From Verrucomicrobiales bacterium (lineage in GTDB: Bacteria; Verrucomicrobiota; Verrucomicrobiia; Verrucomicrobiales; DEV007): DNA of 64,000 bases. The DNA is taken from NCBI GenBank assembly GCA_029213065.1, contig JARGPH010000004.1:1-64000 (forward strand), written 5' to 3'. The position numbers and the translations under genes are program-made. Within the stretch, counting starts at the first letter, position 1, and each line of letters opens with the position of its first letter. The notes below the pieces were generated by a model. That model was not told where the DNA came from and ran no database searches. It saw only the letters and a program-made list of their open reading frames with translations. Shown piece by piece: positions 19,961-29,113 of the stretch.

Positions 19961-22111
19961 ATGTCCCGACCCTCAAAACGCTCGCGTTCCCGTAAATCCG
20001 CGGCACGCAAATCCGCGAGCCGGGCACGAAGACGTGCCCCCGAAAGCAAGCTCGCGCGTATCCTGCGAAACCCGCTCTTTCGGCTATTCATCATCGCGGG
20101 ACTGATCGCTTCTTTCATCGGACTTCTCATCGGGGGAATGATCCTCTTTCAATACGACCGCGCCGCGGCTCGCTACGACATCTCGGCGGTCGGTCGCATG
20201 CCGCAGGAATCCGTCGTTCTCGATGCTACCGGCGAGCGAATCGGCTACCTCCACGGTGAAGACATCGGAACGCCGGTTCCGCTTGATCAGATTTCGACAC
20301 ACTTTCTCAATGCGCTCATCGCACGGGAGGACGGACGTTTTTACAGCCATCACGGCGTCGATCATTTTGGACTTGTCAGGGCCTGGCTTCGCAACGCCCG
20401 CGAGAAGAGAACCGTTCAGGGAGCGAGCACAATTACAATGCAGCTCACGAGAATGAGCTACGGTCTCACTGGAAAAACGATGCAGCGCAAGCTCCTCGAA
20501 ATGGCTATCGCCCGACGCATCGAAAGTAACTACACGAAGGACGAGATTCTCTACCACTACGTGAGCCGGGTCTTCCTTGGAACCGGCATGAACGGCATCG
20601 AGCAGGCCGCGCAGGGCTATTTTGGAAAGCCGGCAGCCGCCCTCACACTCCCCGAAGCTGCGATGGCAGCAGGCGTGATTCGCGCGCCGAATGGCTTCTC
20701 ACCTTTCAGGAATTACGACGCCGCACTGCGGGAAATGCGCAGCACCCTCTGGCGCATGGAAGACGAAGGCTTCATCACCAAAAAGGAAGCCAAAGCAATG
20801 GAAACAGCGAGGCCGGCAGTTCAGGATCAGGCTATCTGGATGGAGATGCTTCGCGAGCATTCAAAGGTTTCCGAGCAAACCTATCTCCTGAAAATGGTAA
20901 ACGACGAGGTGGACGAGTTGGTCCCTTCACTCGCCGGAGTGGGAGGCCTCACGATCCGGACGACTTTTGATATGAGGCTGCAGACCGCAGCCGAAAAGGC
21001 ACTCGTGAATCACCTCGACGAAATCGAAGCGCAGTCGGATTACCCGCACCCGAGAGCGGCGAATCATCAATCCGGCGATCCCGCTTACCTCCAGGCGGCG
21101 ACAGTACTTCTCGAGAACTACACCGGGGCGATGCGGGCGATGGTGGGAGGACGTGATTTCTCCGAAAGCGCCTTCAACCGCGCCACGCAGGCACGCCGGC
21201 CAATGGGATCGATTTTTAAACCGCTCGTCTACGGGGCTGCCTTTGAACGGGGGCTTTTCCCGGGCCAGTGGATCAGCGACGCCAAGATAAAAGAAGACGA
21301 AATTCCGTGGGCAAAAGACGAATGGAACCCCGCAAACTCTGACGGGCTCTTCGGCGGAATGCTTCCCGCCTCGCAGGGCCTGATACGCTCCCGCAACACC
21401 ATGACGATTCGGGTCGGGGAATGGGCGGGGATCAACAACGTCCTCGCGATGATGGAGCACGCAGGCCTCGGCGACCAACGCGAACTGGAACCTTCTCCCA
21501 CTCTCTATATCGGCACGACAGGCGCATCGGTAAGAGATGTGACGAGCGCCTTTTCTGTTTTCGCCACCGGAGGGATCCGTCATCAGCCTTATTTTATCGA
21601 AGGGATCGACGATCGCGACGGCACCCCCCTTTTTGCTCATGAAGACGCGAACTACCGCGTCCTCTCGTCGGGAGCGGCATGGCTGACTTCCAATATTCTC
21701 AAGCAGGTGATGCAACCCGGCGGAACAGCCGCCTCGATTCGCGAGATGGGATTCACCGCACCCGCCGGAGGAAAAACCGGAACCACGAACGACTTTTTTG
21801 ATGCCTGGTTTGTCGGATACACGAGCCGCCTTTCCGGCGGAGTCTGGCTCGGACTCGACCAACCGGAAACGATCATGAAAGGAGCCTACGGCGGCCGCAT
21901 CGCCCTTCCGATCTGGAAGGAGATTATGTCCGAAGCGCAGAATATCGGTTACGATTTCACTGACTTCGCCGAACCCGAAGAAGTCATAGCGATGGAACTC
22001 TGCCACGAATCAGGATTACTCGCAGGAGATGGCTGTCGCCGCGCAGAAACCGTTTACGTGGAAGAGGTTCCGCATGACCTCATTCCGCGCAAATTCTGCA
22101 GAAAGCACTGA
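19961..22111 (+). CDS. Class A penicillin-binding protein (peptidoglycan glycosyltransferase/transpeptidase)
   Basis: The 716-residue bifunctional PBP has a short, highly basic cytoplasmic tail (RPSKRSRSRKSAARKSASRA), one TM helix at about 45-67, and a GT51 glycosyltransferase domain. That domain shows IAREDGRFYSHHGVD with the catalytic Glu, QGASTITMQLTRM, and KLLEMAIARRIE. The transpeptidase domain has the Ser of SIFK at residue 417, SRN, and GGKTGTTND. It polymerises and crosslinks peptidoglycan on the outer face of the inner membrane. The C-terminus ends in CRRAETVYVEEVPHDLIPRKFC, a Cys-containing tail common in PBP1a-like proteins. It is convergent with the pseudopilin gene. Confidence 0.93.
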   Translation: MSRPSKRSRSRKSAARKSASRARRRAPESKLARILRNPLFRLFIIAGLIASFIGLLIGGMILFQYDRAAARYDISAVGRMPQESVVLDATGERIGYLHGEDIGTPVPLDQISTHFLNALIAREDGRFYSHHGVDHFGLVRAWLRNAREKRTVQGASTITMQLTRMSYGLTGKTMQRKLLEMAIARRIESNYTKDEILYHYVSRVFLGTGMNGIEQAAQGYFGKPAAALTLPEAAMAAGVIRAPNGFSPFRNYDAALREMRSTLWRMEDEGFITKKEAKAMETARPAVQDQAIWMEMLREHSKVSEQTYLLKMVNDEVDELVPSLAGVGGLTIRTTFDMRLQTAAEKALVNHLDEIEAQSDYPHPRAANHQSGDPAYLQAATVLLENYTGAMRAMVGGRDFSESAFNRATQARRPMGSIFKPLVYGAAFERGLFPGQWISDAKIKEDEIPWAKDEWNPANSDGLFGGMLPASQGLIRSRNTMTIRVGEWAGINNVLAMMEHAGLGDQRELEPSPTLYIGTTGASVRDVTSAFSVFATGGIRHQPYFIEGIDDRDGTPLFAHEDANYRVLSSGAAWLTSNILKQVMQPGGTAASIREMGFTAPAGGKTGTTNDFFDAWFVGYTSRLSGGVWLGLDQPETIMKGAYGGRIALPIWKEIMSEAQNIGYDFTDFAEPEEVIAMELCHESGLLAGDGCRRAETVYVEEVPHDLIPRKFCRKH

Positions 22112-22127
22112 ATCGGCGTTTCCGGGC

Positions 22128-22565
22128 CTACCAACTGCTGCTCGTATTCGGCACGTGTCCGAGATCCGCCAGCCTGCAGGAAAGATAGGGAATACCGCTT
22201 TCAGGAATCTTGCCCAATCCCATGTAACCGGTTGCGGCAAAGCCTTCAGCCTTACCAACTTCCTCGGCCAGTGCGGCCTGTGACCCACATGGCGTGATAT
22301 ACTCGATCAATCTCTCTTCGCCGACCAAATCCTGATACACCGCTGCATCACCTGGCTCGAGCTCATTCAAATTCTGATACGAGCGAACCGCCTTCTGCAT
22401 CGTCGCGATCGTCATAATACACTTTGCCCGGTTCGTGCCTTCTTTATAGCTGGCCACGCCGACAAAAAGGACGCTGATGAGGCCGAGGAGCACCGCAATC
22501 ACAAGCGTGATCTCGATGAGAGTGAATCCCATGACGGGATAAATTCGATTTTGAGAGATTTTCAT
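22128..22565 (-). CDS. Orphan type IV pilin-like / pseudopilin protein
   Basis: The 145-residue product has a prepilin leader with cleavage expected after Gly in VMG/FTLIEITLVIAVLLGLISV, followed by the usual hydrophobic helix with Glu at +5. The remaining domain is short and contains three Cys (AKCIMT, TPCGSQ, LSCRLAD). Such proteins form pili or type II secretion pseudopili after cleavage by a PilD-type peptidase. No pilus or secretion genes are nearby, so it may be a stand-alone minor pilin. A good sigma-70 promoter lies upstream (22593-22620). Confidence 0.8.
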   Translation of the reverse strand: MKISQNRIYPVMGFTLIEITLVIAVLLGLISVLFVGVASYKEGTNRAKCIMTIATMQKAVRSYQNLNELEPGDAAVYQDLVGEERLIEYITPCGSQAALAEEVGKAEGFAATGYMGLGKIPESGIPYLSCRLADLGHVPNTSSSW

Positions 22566-22592
22566 TCAATTGAAACATATAAGGAGACTTAA

Positions 22593-22620
22593 ATTATAAT
22601 ACCAATAGTAAATATGGCAA
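22593..22620 (-). promoter_or_regulatory. Sigma-70-type promoter for the pseudopilin gene
   Basis: On the minus strand TTGCCA (22620-22615) and TATAAT (22598-22593) are separated by 16 bp in an AT-rich stretch. Transcription would start about 20 nt before the ATG at 22565. This is one of the clearest promoters in the window. Confidence 0.7.
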
Positions 22621-22762
22621 ATATAAATCCCCGGGGAAGTCTGAGATTCCCGCAATTTCAACATCCCGAAATATTTCCCGATTATTCCGGGTCGGGGGAC
22701 AACCCGCGGGAAATTCACTATGTATATCTTTACCTGACAAAGACTCGAAAGAAGAGACCCGG

Positions 22763-23284
22763 TCAGCCTCCCTTGCTATACAGCTTTGAGTAGTCCTCAT
22801 CGGCCTTGAGAATCGGCACGTTGAGTTCTTCAAGCAACGTTCGAATTTCTTTCCAATCCCACTCGCGCTCCGGCAGCCCTTCAGGTGAGCTGGCAACATT
22901 GCCACATTGAAAACACAGCTCGATGTGACCCATGGCCTTCCCGTCCTTATCGAAAAACACAAAGCCATGATGGGGCATGTAGCAGAATGCTCCTGACTTT
23001 CGCTCCTGCGACGAACGAAGTGCGTCCTTCAATCGCTCAATCTGATCATCAGAGAGCTTCGCACCTCCCTGATTGATAACCCCTTGGTGAAGCCGCCCCT
23101 GCCTCAGCAGGGATTTATTCCCCTTTTCCTGTGCGTAGTCATATACATAGGCACGAACCTCATGAACCTCCCGCGGCAGCCAGCCTGCGTAGGTAGGGAT
23201 TACGCTGCAGAGGATCAGAAATATAGTTAGAAAAACCTTCACTATCGGACTGATCACCGTCTTATCAGTGGCGTATTTTGTCAT
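22763..23284 (-). CDS. Hypothetical secreted or membrane-anchored protein
   Basis: I do not recognise this 173-residue protein. It has an N-terminal hydrophobic segment that looks like a signal peptide (VFLTIFLILCSVIPTYAGW, about residues 17-35). A soluble domain follows with HHGFVFFDKDGKAMGHIELCFQCGN, which includes a CFQC pair that could bind metal or form a disulfide. It has a 197-bp gap to the pseudopilin gene on the same strand, and that gene has its own promoter, so they are probably separate units. Confidence 0.6.
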   Translation of the reverse strand: MTKYATDKTVISPIVKVFLTIFLILCSVIPTYAGWLPREVHEVRAYVYDYAQEKGNKSLLRQGRLHQGVINQGGAKLSDDQIERLKDALRSSQERKSGAFCYMPHHGFVFFDKDGKAMGHIELCFQCGNVASSPEGLPEREWDWKEIRTLLEELNVPILKADEDYSKLYSKGG

Positions 23285-23405
23285 CTTCTGCCGTTCAGGT
23301 TAAAGGAGCATCCACTACAGGGTCAAGCCTGATGCCATGCGACGCCCCTCGATCGGGCCGAAACATCCAACTGACGCATTCCGGAAAATGGTTTAGATTC
23401 CCTTA

Positions 23406-24293
23406 ATGAATCGCCTTTTGCTCATTCCCTTTATCGCTCTGCTTGCGCAGTGCCGTTCCATCCCCGACGATGATTCGGGTGCCCCGGCCCCGGTCGCCGG
23501 CGGGTCAAATGAGTTGCAGCAAATCATCAATGTCTCCGCCTACGACCCCAAGGAGCGGCAACGCGAGGGAAAAGGCTTTTCCCAGCATGATGTCTCAGCG
23601 CTCGCCGCAAACGGTTCGCAGGGCCTCATTGCCAGAGCCGGAAAGGGCGGGAAACTCGACGAGAAGTGCGCCGATTTCGTCGCGTCGTCTGACAAAGCGG
23701 GAATGCTCCCCGGACTCTATTACCGCGTCCAAAAGCACGTCAGCCCGGTGACTCAGGCTGATCAATTTGTCGAACGAGCGCAGGCACTGGCGCGGGGAAG
23801 AAGCTGGAAGGCGCCCTCGCTCCTCCTTTGTGGCGACTACGACGGCGATCTCTCTCTGTCCTCTATCCTCGCCTTCATGGACCGCGTCGAAAAGCGCACC
23901 GGCATCGTTCCTGTCGCCTACCTGGAAAACAGTCAGGAACTGAAACAGCAAACCAGTTCCGCTGACCCGAAGACGAAGGCACGCATCGCCCGCGCCCCCT
24001 ACTGGCTCGCGCTTTACTCCAATGTCAGCGGAAGCGGCCCTGTGTATCCGGCACCCGGCACTCCGGAAAACCTCGTGAAACAGTACAATCTCTGGCCCCG
24101 CTGGACGATGTGGCAATACGGTGGTGTCGAGTGGTCAGACGGAAAATCAAAACCGAAAGTTTTCTCGGACGGGACTTATCGCAACAGCCTCTATTTCGGC
24201 AATATCGACCGCCCCACCGAGCGCAATGTCTTCCGCGGCTCCCGGGCGGAACTCACCGCTTTCTGGCAGCGACACGGCATCGCGCTGCAGTGA
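23406..24293 (+). CDS. GH25-like lysozyme-family lipoprotein
   Basis: The 295-residue product begins with a lipoprotein signal (MNRLLLIPFIALLAQC, Cys at residue 16). The body follows the glycoside hydrolase family 25 layout. NVSAYD takes the place of the usual DVS start. ARAGKGGKLDEKCADF is followed by PGLYYRVQ, LLLCGDYDGD, VAYLENSQEL, APYWLALYSN, and a Trp-rich WPRWTMWQYGG near the end. GH25 enzymes cut peptidoglycan between MurNAc and GlcNAc. The leading Asp appears replaced by Asn, so activity may be altered. It probably sits on the membrane facing the cell wall. Confidence 0.68.
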   Translation: MNRLLLIPFIALLAQCRSIPDDDSGAPAPVAGGSNELQQIINVSAYDPKERQREGKGFSQHDVSALAANGSQGLIARAGKGGKLDEKCADFVASSDKAGMLPGLYYRVQKHVSPVTQADQFVERAQALARGRSWKAPSLLLCGDYDGDLSLSSILAFMDRVEKRTGIVPVAYLENSQELKQQTSSADPKTKARIARAPYWLALYSNVSGSGPVYPAPGTPENLVKQYNLWPRWTMWQYGGVEWSDGKSKPKVFSDGTYRNSLYFGNIDRPTERNVFRGSRAELTAFWQRHGIALQ

Positions 24294-24556
24294 AGGGTCG
24301 ATTCGGAAAAGTGGCTTCAGCAGGTAGGCGGTTTTTGCGAAAAGGCACTCGTTAGCGATATCCGGACGCGCATTGGCTGAAAAGATCACCGGGGTGATTC
24401 GGACGAACTTGCGCCTCCGAAAGGCTCCTCCGGCGACTCCGCCCCCACTGCGTCACCCCTCCAAATCACGGAAAAGCCTCTAACAATCCCTGACAAAAAC
24501 CTGTCGAATTCCAGCTTGCCGGTGACAATCACGAAACCTAGGATACGAAAAATTTT
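24294..24556. other. Intergenic region, nothing specific seen
   Basis: This 263-bp gap separates two plus-strand genes. I see no clear terminator, repeat or RNA gene in it. Confidence 0.4.
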
Positions 24557-26221
24557 ATGACCGACTTGAAGTCCACAAAAGGGGATTGTGGATATCGTCC
24601 CTTCAGCGCTTTCGCACTGATCTGGGCGGTGACGACCCTTGCGCACCAACTGGCGTTTACTTTCTGGGCAGAGAGCTGGCAGGGCTGGGTCCTTGTCATC
24701 ACCGCGGCAGCCGTCATTTTCGAGCCCTCCTGTGTTCTCAGGTTTGGCGCGATGGTCTTTGCCTCCCTCCTCAACCTCTGGCACAAACTACCGTTTGTTC
24801 CCAATCACATTCTCTTCGAGGGCATGCTGCACGTCATTATGGTGCTGGCCTTTCTGGGCTTTTTCTTCTTTGGCCCCGGCGTCACAGAGTTCCGCAAAGT
24901 CTCGGCACAATGGCTGCCAAAGCTGCGCTGGTTCTTTATCGCCGTCGCGGTGAAGGCCGCTTACTTCCTCATCCCCGGGGTTCCCCATGGCTATGTCCTT
25001 GGTGCTCTCACGACTCTGTTCATGCTCATCGCCCTCGGCCGGCTTCTCTTCGGGTTGCCACCTTTGGAGCAGGGAAAAGACTATCTCTCGCGCTTCGCTC
25101 CGGTGATTCGAGTCGCCATCATCATCATGTATTTCTGGGCGGGCACGCAGAAGCTCAATTGGGACTACCTCAACCCGGAAATTTCCTGTGCCGCAAAACT
25201 TCACACCGAAATCGCCGCCTACTTCGGCCCGCTCATTCCCACTGCAAACTGGGCGCTGCACGGCGCGATCTGGGGCTCCTACCTCTTTGAGTTCGGGATC
25301 CCGATTCTGCTGCTCTTTCGCCGGACCCGTTTCGCCGGCTTTCTCGCGGCGGTCTTCTTTCATCTCTGGCTCTCGATTCACCCCGCCGCGGGTATTTTCA
25401 GCTTCAGCTCCCTGATCCTCGCCGTCCTGATTCTCTTTCTTCCCCTCGGCTGGGGCGACCGCCTTCAAAAGTCGTGGGACCGTCAGCTCAGCTGGCTGGG
25501 CCGCGGATCAATGGAACGCGGACGCAAGATCGCTAAGTGGCTCGCTGTCGGAGGATTCTTCGTCACCCTCATCGTTCAGGGCGGACTCTATCTCACCGGC
25601 GGACGCAACTACGAAACCTTCTTCAGCGCCAACCGCGTCGGCTTCGTGGCCTTTTTCATCTGGGGGTGCTGGATCGGCGGATGCTACCTCCTCGCGGGCT
25701 GGCAGGGGCGCAGGGAGGACCTCGGGCTCCCGAACCGGGGACGCTGGAGCCTCGCCTGGATTGGATTGCTACCCGTGCTCCTCAACGGCCTCTATCCCTG
25801 GATCGGCGGGCGGACCCAGACTTCCTTCTCAATGTATAGCAATCTTCGATCCGAGGGGGAATCGAATCATCTCTTTTTCAAGCGGAAGGACTTCTTCAAG
25901 CTTCAGGGCGATATGATCGAAGTCCTGAGCTCCGAACCCGATATTCTCGCTCCGTCGGACCGGCCACGAGGCATCCAGCAGTTCGCCAATATCGGCCACC
26001 GCATCATTCCCTGGTTTGAGTTCCGTCGACTCGTCAGCGAGATGCCCGGCGATTTCGAGGTGAAATACAGTCATCACGGAGAAGTTCGCGAACTGGGAAG
26101 AAAAGAGGGAGAGAATTTCGGTGATGAAGAGGCCTTTGAACCGCTACCGCTTTTTGCGAGAAAGTTTCTCTGGTTCCGGAGATTGGAAAGTCTCGACGGA
26201 CCGATGTGCTGCACGCATTGA
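24557..26221 (+). CDS. Polytopic membrane protein, HTTM/DoxX-like
   Basis: The 554-residue protein has about ten to twelve hydrophobic segments over residues 15-430, for example VMVLAFLGFFFFGPGV... and IRVAIIIMYFWAGTQKLNWD. A soluble C-terminal domain of about 125 residues follows (SNLRSEGESNHLFFKRKDFF onward). The block AGTQKLNWDYLNPE...SYLFEFGIPILLLFRRTRFAGF resembles HTTM (vitamin-K-dependent gamma-carboxylase-like) and DoxX-related membrane proteins. Substrate and reaction are unknown. It stands alone between the GH25 gene and a repeat-filled gap. Confidence 0.55.
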   Translation: MTDLKSTKGDCGYRPFSAFALIWAVTTLAHQLAFTFWAESWQGWVLVITAAAVIFEPSCVLRFGAMVFASLLNLWHKLPFVPNHILFEGMLHVIMVLAFLGFFFFGPGVTEFRKVSAQWLPKLRWFFIAVAVKAAYFLIPGVPHGYVLGALTTLFMLIALGRLLFGLPPLEQGKDYLSRFAPVIRVAIIIMYFWAGTQKLNWDYLNPEISCAAKLHTEIAAYFGPLIPTANWALHGAIWGSYLFEFGIPILLLFRRTRFAGFLAAVFFHLWLSIHPAAGIFSFSSLILAVLILFLPLGWGDRLQKSWDRQLSWLGRGSMERGRKIAKWLAVGGFFVTLIVQGGLYLTGGRNYETFFSANRVGFVAFFIWGCWIGGCYLLAGWQGRREDLGLPNRGRWSLAWIGLLPVLLNGLYPWIGGRTQTSFSMYSNLRSEGESNHLFFKRKDFFKLQGDMIEVLSSEPDILAPSDRPRGIQQFANIGHRIIPWFEFRRLVSEMPGDFEVKYSHHGEVRELGRKEGENFGDEEAFEPLPLFARKFLWFRRLESLDGPMCCTH

Positions 26222-26558
26222 AAACCAGCTCGAACCTTTTTCTTTTTCCTACTCTTTTTCTTAATCTCCCCAGCGGAGACTCACGCCCCATCCCCCTCGA
26301 CAAACTGTTTCGAGCAGGCCGGCAGGCGCTTCGCTTTTAGAAAAAGATAAGGATAAAGATAATGAAAAAGAGCCAATGACCCGAAAGTCCCTACCTCGAG
26401 GCTCGAGGTCTTTCAAAGCCCACCAGTCTGAACCTTTTTCTTTTTCCTGCTCTTTTTCTTAATCTCCCAACGGAGACTCACGCCGCGTCGCCCTCGACGA
26501 TCCACATCGACCGACTGGGCGGGCGCTGAAAACTGAACACTGAACACTGAAAAACTCC
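26222..26558. repeat. Gene-free gap with two copies of the polypyrimidine repeat (copy B)
   Basis: CCTTTTTCTTTTTCCTACTC and CTTTTTCTTAATCTCC appear at 26235-26270 and again, nearly identical, at 26433-26468. Each is followed by (A)CGGAGACTCACGCC (26273-26286 and 26470-26484). Between them lies an inverted polypurine arm (26339-26372, with GATAAGGATAAAGATAATG). The gap lies between convergent genes. Short direct repeats of ACTGAAC occur near 26530-26550. Confidence 0.75.
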
Positions 26559-27836
26559 CTAAGCAATCGCCCCGAGCCAGCGTTCGAGGGTCCGGCAGGA
26601 ATCGCCGGAGCCGATCAGGGCAGAGCAGAGCGCTCTCGGATTGAGATACTCTCTTGCGGCGGCGAGGACTTCATCAACGGTCACCTCCATGACCTTTCGG
26701 TGCGCCTCTTCCGCTTCGATCCACTCATTGAAAAAGAGCAGTGTCTCCCCCGCCCACATCATCTGCGAACTCGTATTTTCGAGACTGATCCGACTCTGCC
26801 CGACAAGATAGGCCTTTGCCTCACGAAGCTCGCGCTCCGCAATTCCATCGAGTCGAATATCGGTGATCACTTCGAGAATCCCGTCCAGCGCCGGAGCGAG
26901 ATTCTCCGGACTCAGAGCGAGGTAAATTTGAAGAAGTCCCGCATCGGAGAAGGAAACGAGGTCGCTTTGAATCTCATAGCAGAGCCCTTTCTCCTCACGA
27001 ATCTTCTGAAACAGACGGGAGCTCATATTTTCGCCGAGAATGACGTCGAGCAATTTCAGAGCAAAGCGGTCCTTGTGAAAACGATCCACACCGGGAAAGG
27101 AGAGCGCGACGTGGGACTGCTCCTGATCATTCTCCTCGTGAAATCGGTGCAGAATCTCCGGGGCGGGCGCCGGCTGAGGCACCGCCGCACTCCCTGCCTT
27201 AAGCCCACTCATTCGACTGGCGACGAAATCCTGAATTTTCTCGTGCTCAATGTTCCCCGCGACAGAGATAACCGCGTTCTCGCCGCAGTAGGAACGCTGG
27301 AAAAAATTATGAATGTGGGAACGCTGAAAGGACTCGAGACTCGCCTCGGTTCCCGTGATCGAACGGCCCAGAGGATGCGACATTCCCCAGGCGGCTTCAC
27401 TGATGAGATCCTCCAAATACTGCCCCGGAAGGTCGCGCACCATCGCAATTTCTTCACGAATGACCTGCTTTTCAGACTCAATTTCCGCGGGATCCAAAGT
27501 CGGATTGAGAAAAAAATCGGACATCACTTCGAACATCGGCTCGAACTGATCCGCGGGACCTTTCGCATGATAGGCGGTATGATCCTCCACCGTGAAGCCA
27601 TCAATCGACGCGCCAATCCCCTCAATCTGACGGGAAATGTCCATCGAGCTCCGCGTCGGAGTCCCCTTAAACACCATGTGCTCAACGAGATGCGCCATAC
27701 CATGCTCGACCGAGGTTTCGTGGCGGCTTCCCGAACCGACCCAGAACCCCACAGCGGTGCTGGCCATGTGAGGCATCGAGGTCGTGGCGACGCGAAGACC
27801 GTTATCGAGACGTTTGATTTGAGTTTCAGGCTGCAT
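26559..27836 (-). CDS. M16 family zinc metallopeptidase
   Basis: The product is 425 residues from the ATG at 27836; a GTG 45 bp upstream is the only other start. The inverted zinc motif HLVEH lies at residues 49-53, with a Glu-rich EIESEKQVIREEIAM block at about 120-135 supplying the third ligand. The C-terminal inactive-like half has FQKIREEKGLCYEIQSDL, the R/Y pair typical of processing-peptidase-like M16B proteins. There is no signal peptide, so it is cytoplasmic. It probably degrades or processes peptides. It diverges from opcA across a 75-bp region. Confidence 0.92.
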   Translation of the reverse strand: MQPETQIKRLDNGLRVATTSMPHMASTAVGFWVGSGSRHETSVEHGMAHLVEHMVFKGTPTRSSMDISRQIEGIGASIDGFTVEDHTAYHAKGPADQFEPMFEVMSDFFLNPTLDPAEIESEKQVIREEIAMVRDLPGQYLEDLISEAAWGMSHPLGRSITGTEASLESFQRSHIHNFFQRSYCGENAVISVAGNIEHEKIQDFVASRMSGLKAGSAAVPQPAPAPEILHRFHEENDQEQSHVALSFPGVDRFHKDRFALKLLDVILGENMSSRLFQKIREEKGLCYEIQSDLVSFSDAGLLQIYLALSPENLAPALDGILEVITDIRLDGIAERELREAKAYLVGQSRISLENTSSQMMWAGETLLFFNEWIEAEEAHRKVMEVTVDEVLAAAREYLNPRALCSALIGSGDSCRTLERWLGAIA

Positions 27837-27911
27837 AGAAGAGTCAGAGGGAAGATGTAACAGAGTGAAACTGTTTTCCACCGTGAAAAATGCGGATATG
27901 ATAAAGCAGAC

Positions 27912-29024
27912 ATGACGACCTCAACAGCGCTTCCCACTCTTCCCGCGTTCCAATTGCTCGGGCAACCGGTTGAAATTTCCAAAGTCGAAAAAGAGCTACA
28001 GACTCTTTTCCTCCCTGAAACGACCGACGCGGACGATCCCAACGCAGCCGGAATCGCGAGGGCTTCCCTGATCAATCTCGCCCTCTACAGCGAGAATCAG
28101 GACAACCTGGAGAAAGACGCCTCTATCCTCGCCGAGCTCACCAGCGAAGCGGCCTGCCGCTCTCTCCTCATCAACGCGGACCGGAAACACACCGAACTGA
28201 GCGCCCGCGCCTGGATTCAGGCCCACTGTCAGATTGGACGCGACGGCCACAAGTCAGTCTGCACCGAGCAAATCAGCTTTTTCCTCACCGGTGATTCCCC
28301 CGGCCTTCTCAGAAACATCGTTTTCGCAAACCTCGATTCCGACCTGCCACTCGCTTTCTGGTGGAGGGGTGAGTTTTCAGACGCCTTCGAGGAACGACTC
28401 TACTCCAGAATCGATCGCCTCCTCTTCGACAGCGAGTGCTGGGATTCCCCGCGCAATCAGTTCATCCGCCTCACTGAAGCTCAGGCCGGATCCTCGACCT
28501 CCTTCGTAATGCACGATCTCGCCTTCACACGGATCAACTCGATTCGCCACGCGATCGCAAACGCCTTCGACGGAGTCGGTATCGCGGACAAAGTGGGAAC
28601 CCTCGACAAAGTGAGCCTGCGATATGCCGAGGGCTTCCGCATGAGCGCTCTCTACCTCGCCGGCTGGATCGCTTCGAGGCTCAAAGGTAAACTCGACATA
28701 AATTCCTCCACCCCTGATCAATTCAGCTACAACGGGAAAAAGACCGAATTCGTCATCGAAGTGAGCCCCCTCGATCCCGAGCGCAAAGGAAGCGTCGAAG
28801 TCGATTTTGAACTCTCCGGAGCTAAAATCGAAATTTCCCGATGCCAGACCCGCGATTTCATACGCACCCTGATCCACCGCGACGGATGTGCCGTTGCCGA
28901 AAACTGGCTCCCAGCCTCCGGCCAGTCGGACCCCTCTCTCGTCGCCGACATCCTCACCCGGGCGGGCCGCAACAGCACTCACAACCAGATTCTGCCACAA
29001 GTGCAGGAACTCCTGACGCTCTAA
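27912..29024 (+). CDS. opcA: OpcA-like glucose-6-phosphate dehydrogenase assembly protein
   Basis: The 370-residue protein matches the OpcA family. Visible blocks are ARASLINLALYS at about residues 49-60, LTSEAACRSLLINADRKH, AHCQIGRDGHKSVCTEQISF, and DSDLPLAFWWRGEFSD. In cyanobacteria and actinobacteria OpcA activates glucose-6-phosphate dehydrogenase, linking it to the oxidative pentose phosphate pathway. Here no zwf lies next to it, so the link is inferred from family only. It is followed 89 bp later by the nucleotidyltransferase gene, which has its own promoter. Confidence 0.82.
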   Translation: MTTSTALPTLPAFQLLGQPVEISKVEKELQTLFLPETTDADDPNAAGIARASLINLALYSENQDNLEKDASILAELTSEAACRSLLINADRKHTELSARAWIQAHCQIGRDGHKSVCTEQISFFLTGDSPGLLRNIVFANLDSDLPLAFWWRGEFSDAFEERLYSRIDRLLFDSECWDSPRNQFIRLTEAQAGSSTSFVMHDLAFTRINSIRHAIANAFDGVGIADKVGTLDKVSLRYAEGFRMSALYLAGWIASRLKGKLDINSSTPDQFSYNGKKTEFVIEVSPLDPERKGSVEVDFELSGAKIEISRCQTRDFIRTLIHRDGCAVAENWLPASGQSDPSLVADILTRAGRNSTHNQILPQVQELLTL

Positions 29025-29058
29025 AGCCGGAATTTCCCCGCATCGTCTTTCAATTCAT

Positions 29059-29113
29059 TTAAACACGCTCTTAAATACTTTTAAATACCGATATTGAGTC
29101 TATAATCTACTCA
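29059..29113 (+). promoter_or_regulatory. Promoter and direct-repeat operator candidate for the nucleotidyltransferase pair
   Basis: A perfect TATAAT at 29101-29106 lies 7 bp before the ATG at 29114, so the transcript probably starts at or next to the start codon (leaderless). Upstream are TTAAACAC (29059), TTAAATAC (29071) and TTAAATAC (29081). The last two are spaced by one helical turn. They may bind the winged-helix protein of the pair. Confidence 0.55.

Noticed and set aside
22594-22968. 124-codon minus-strand reading frame
   Set aside because: It overlaps the better-supported secreted protein gene at 22763-23284 and shows no recognisable domain.
26700-27860. 386-codon plus-strand frame opposite the M16 peptidase
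   Set aside because: It is an antisense shadow of a gene with clear catalytic motifs.
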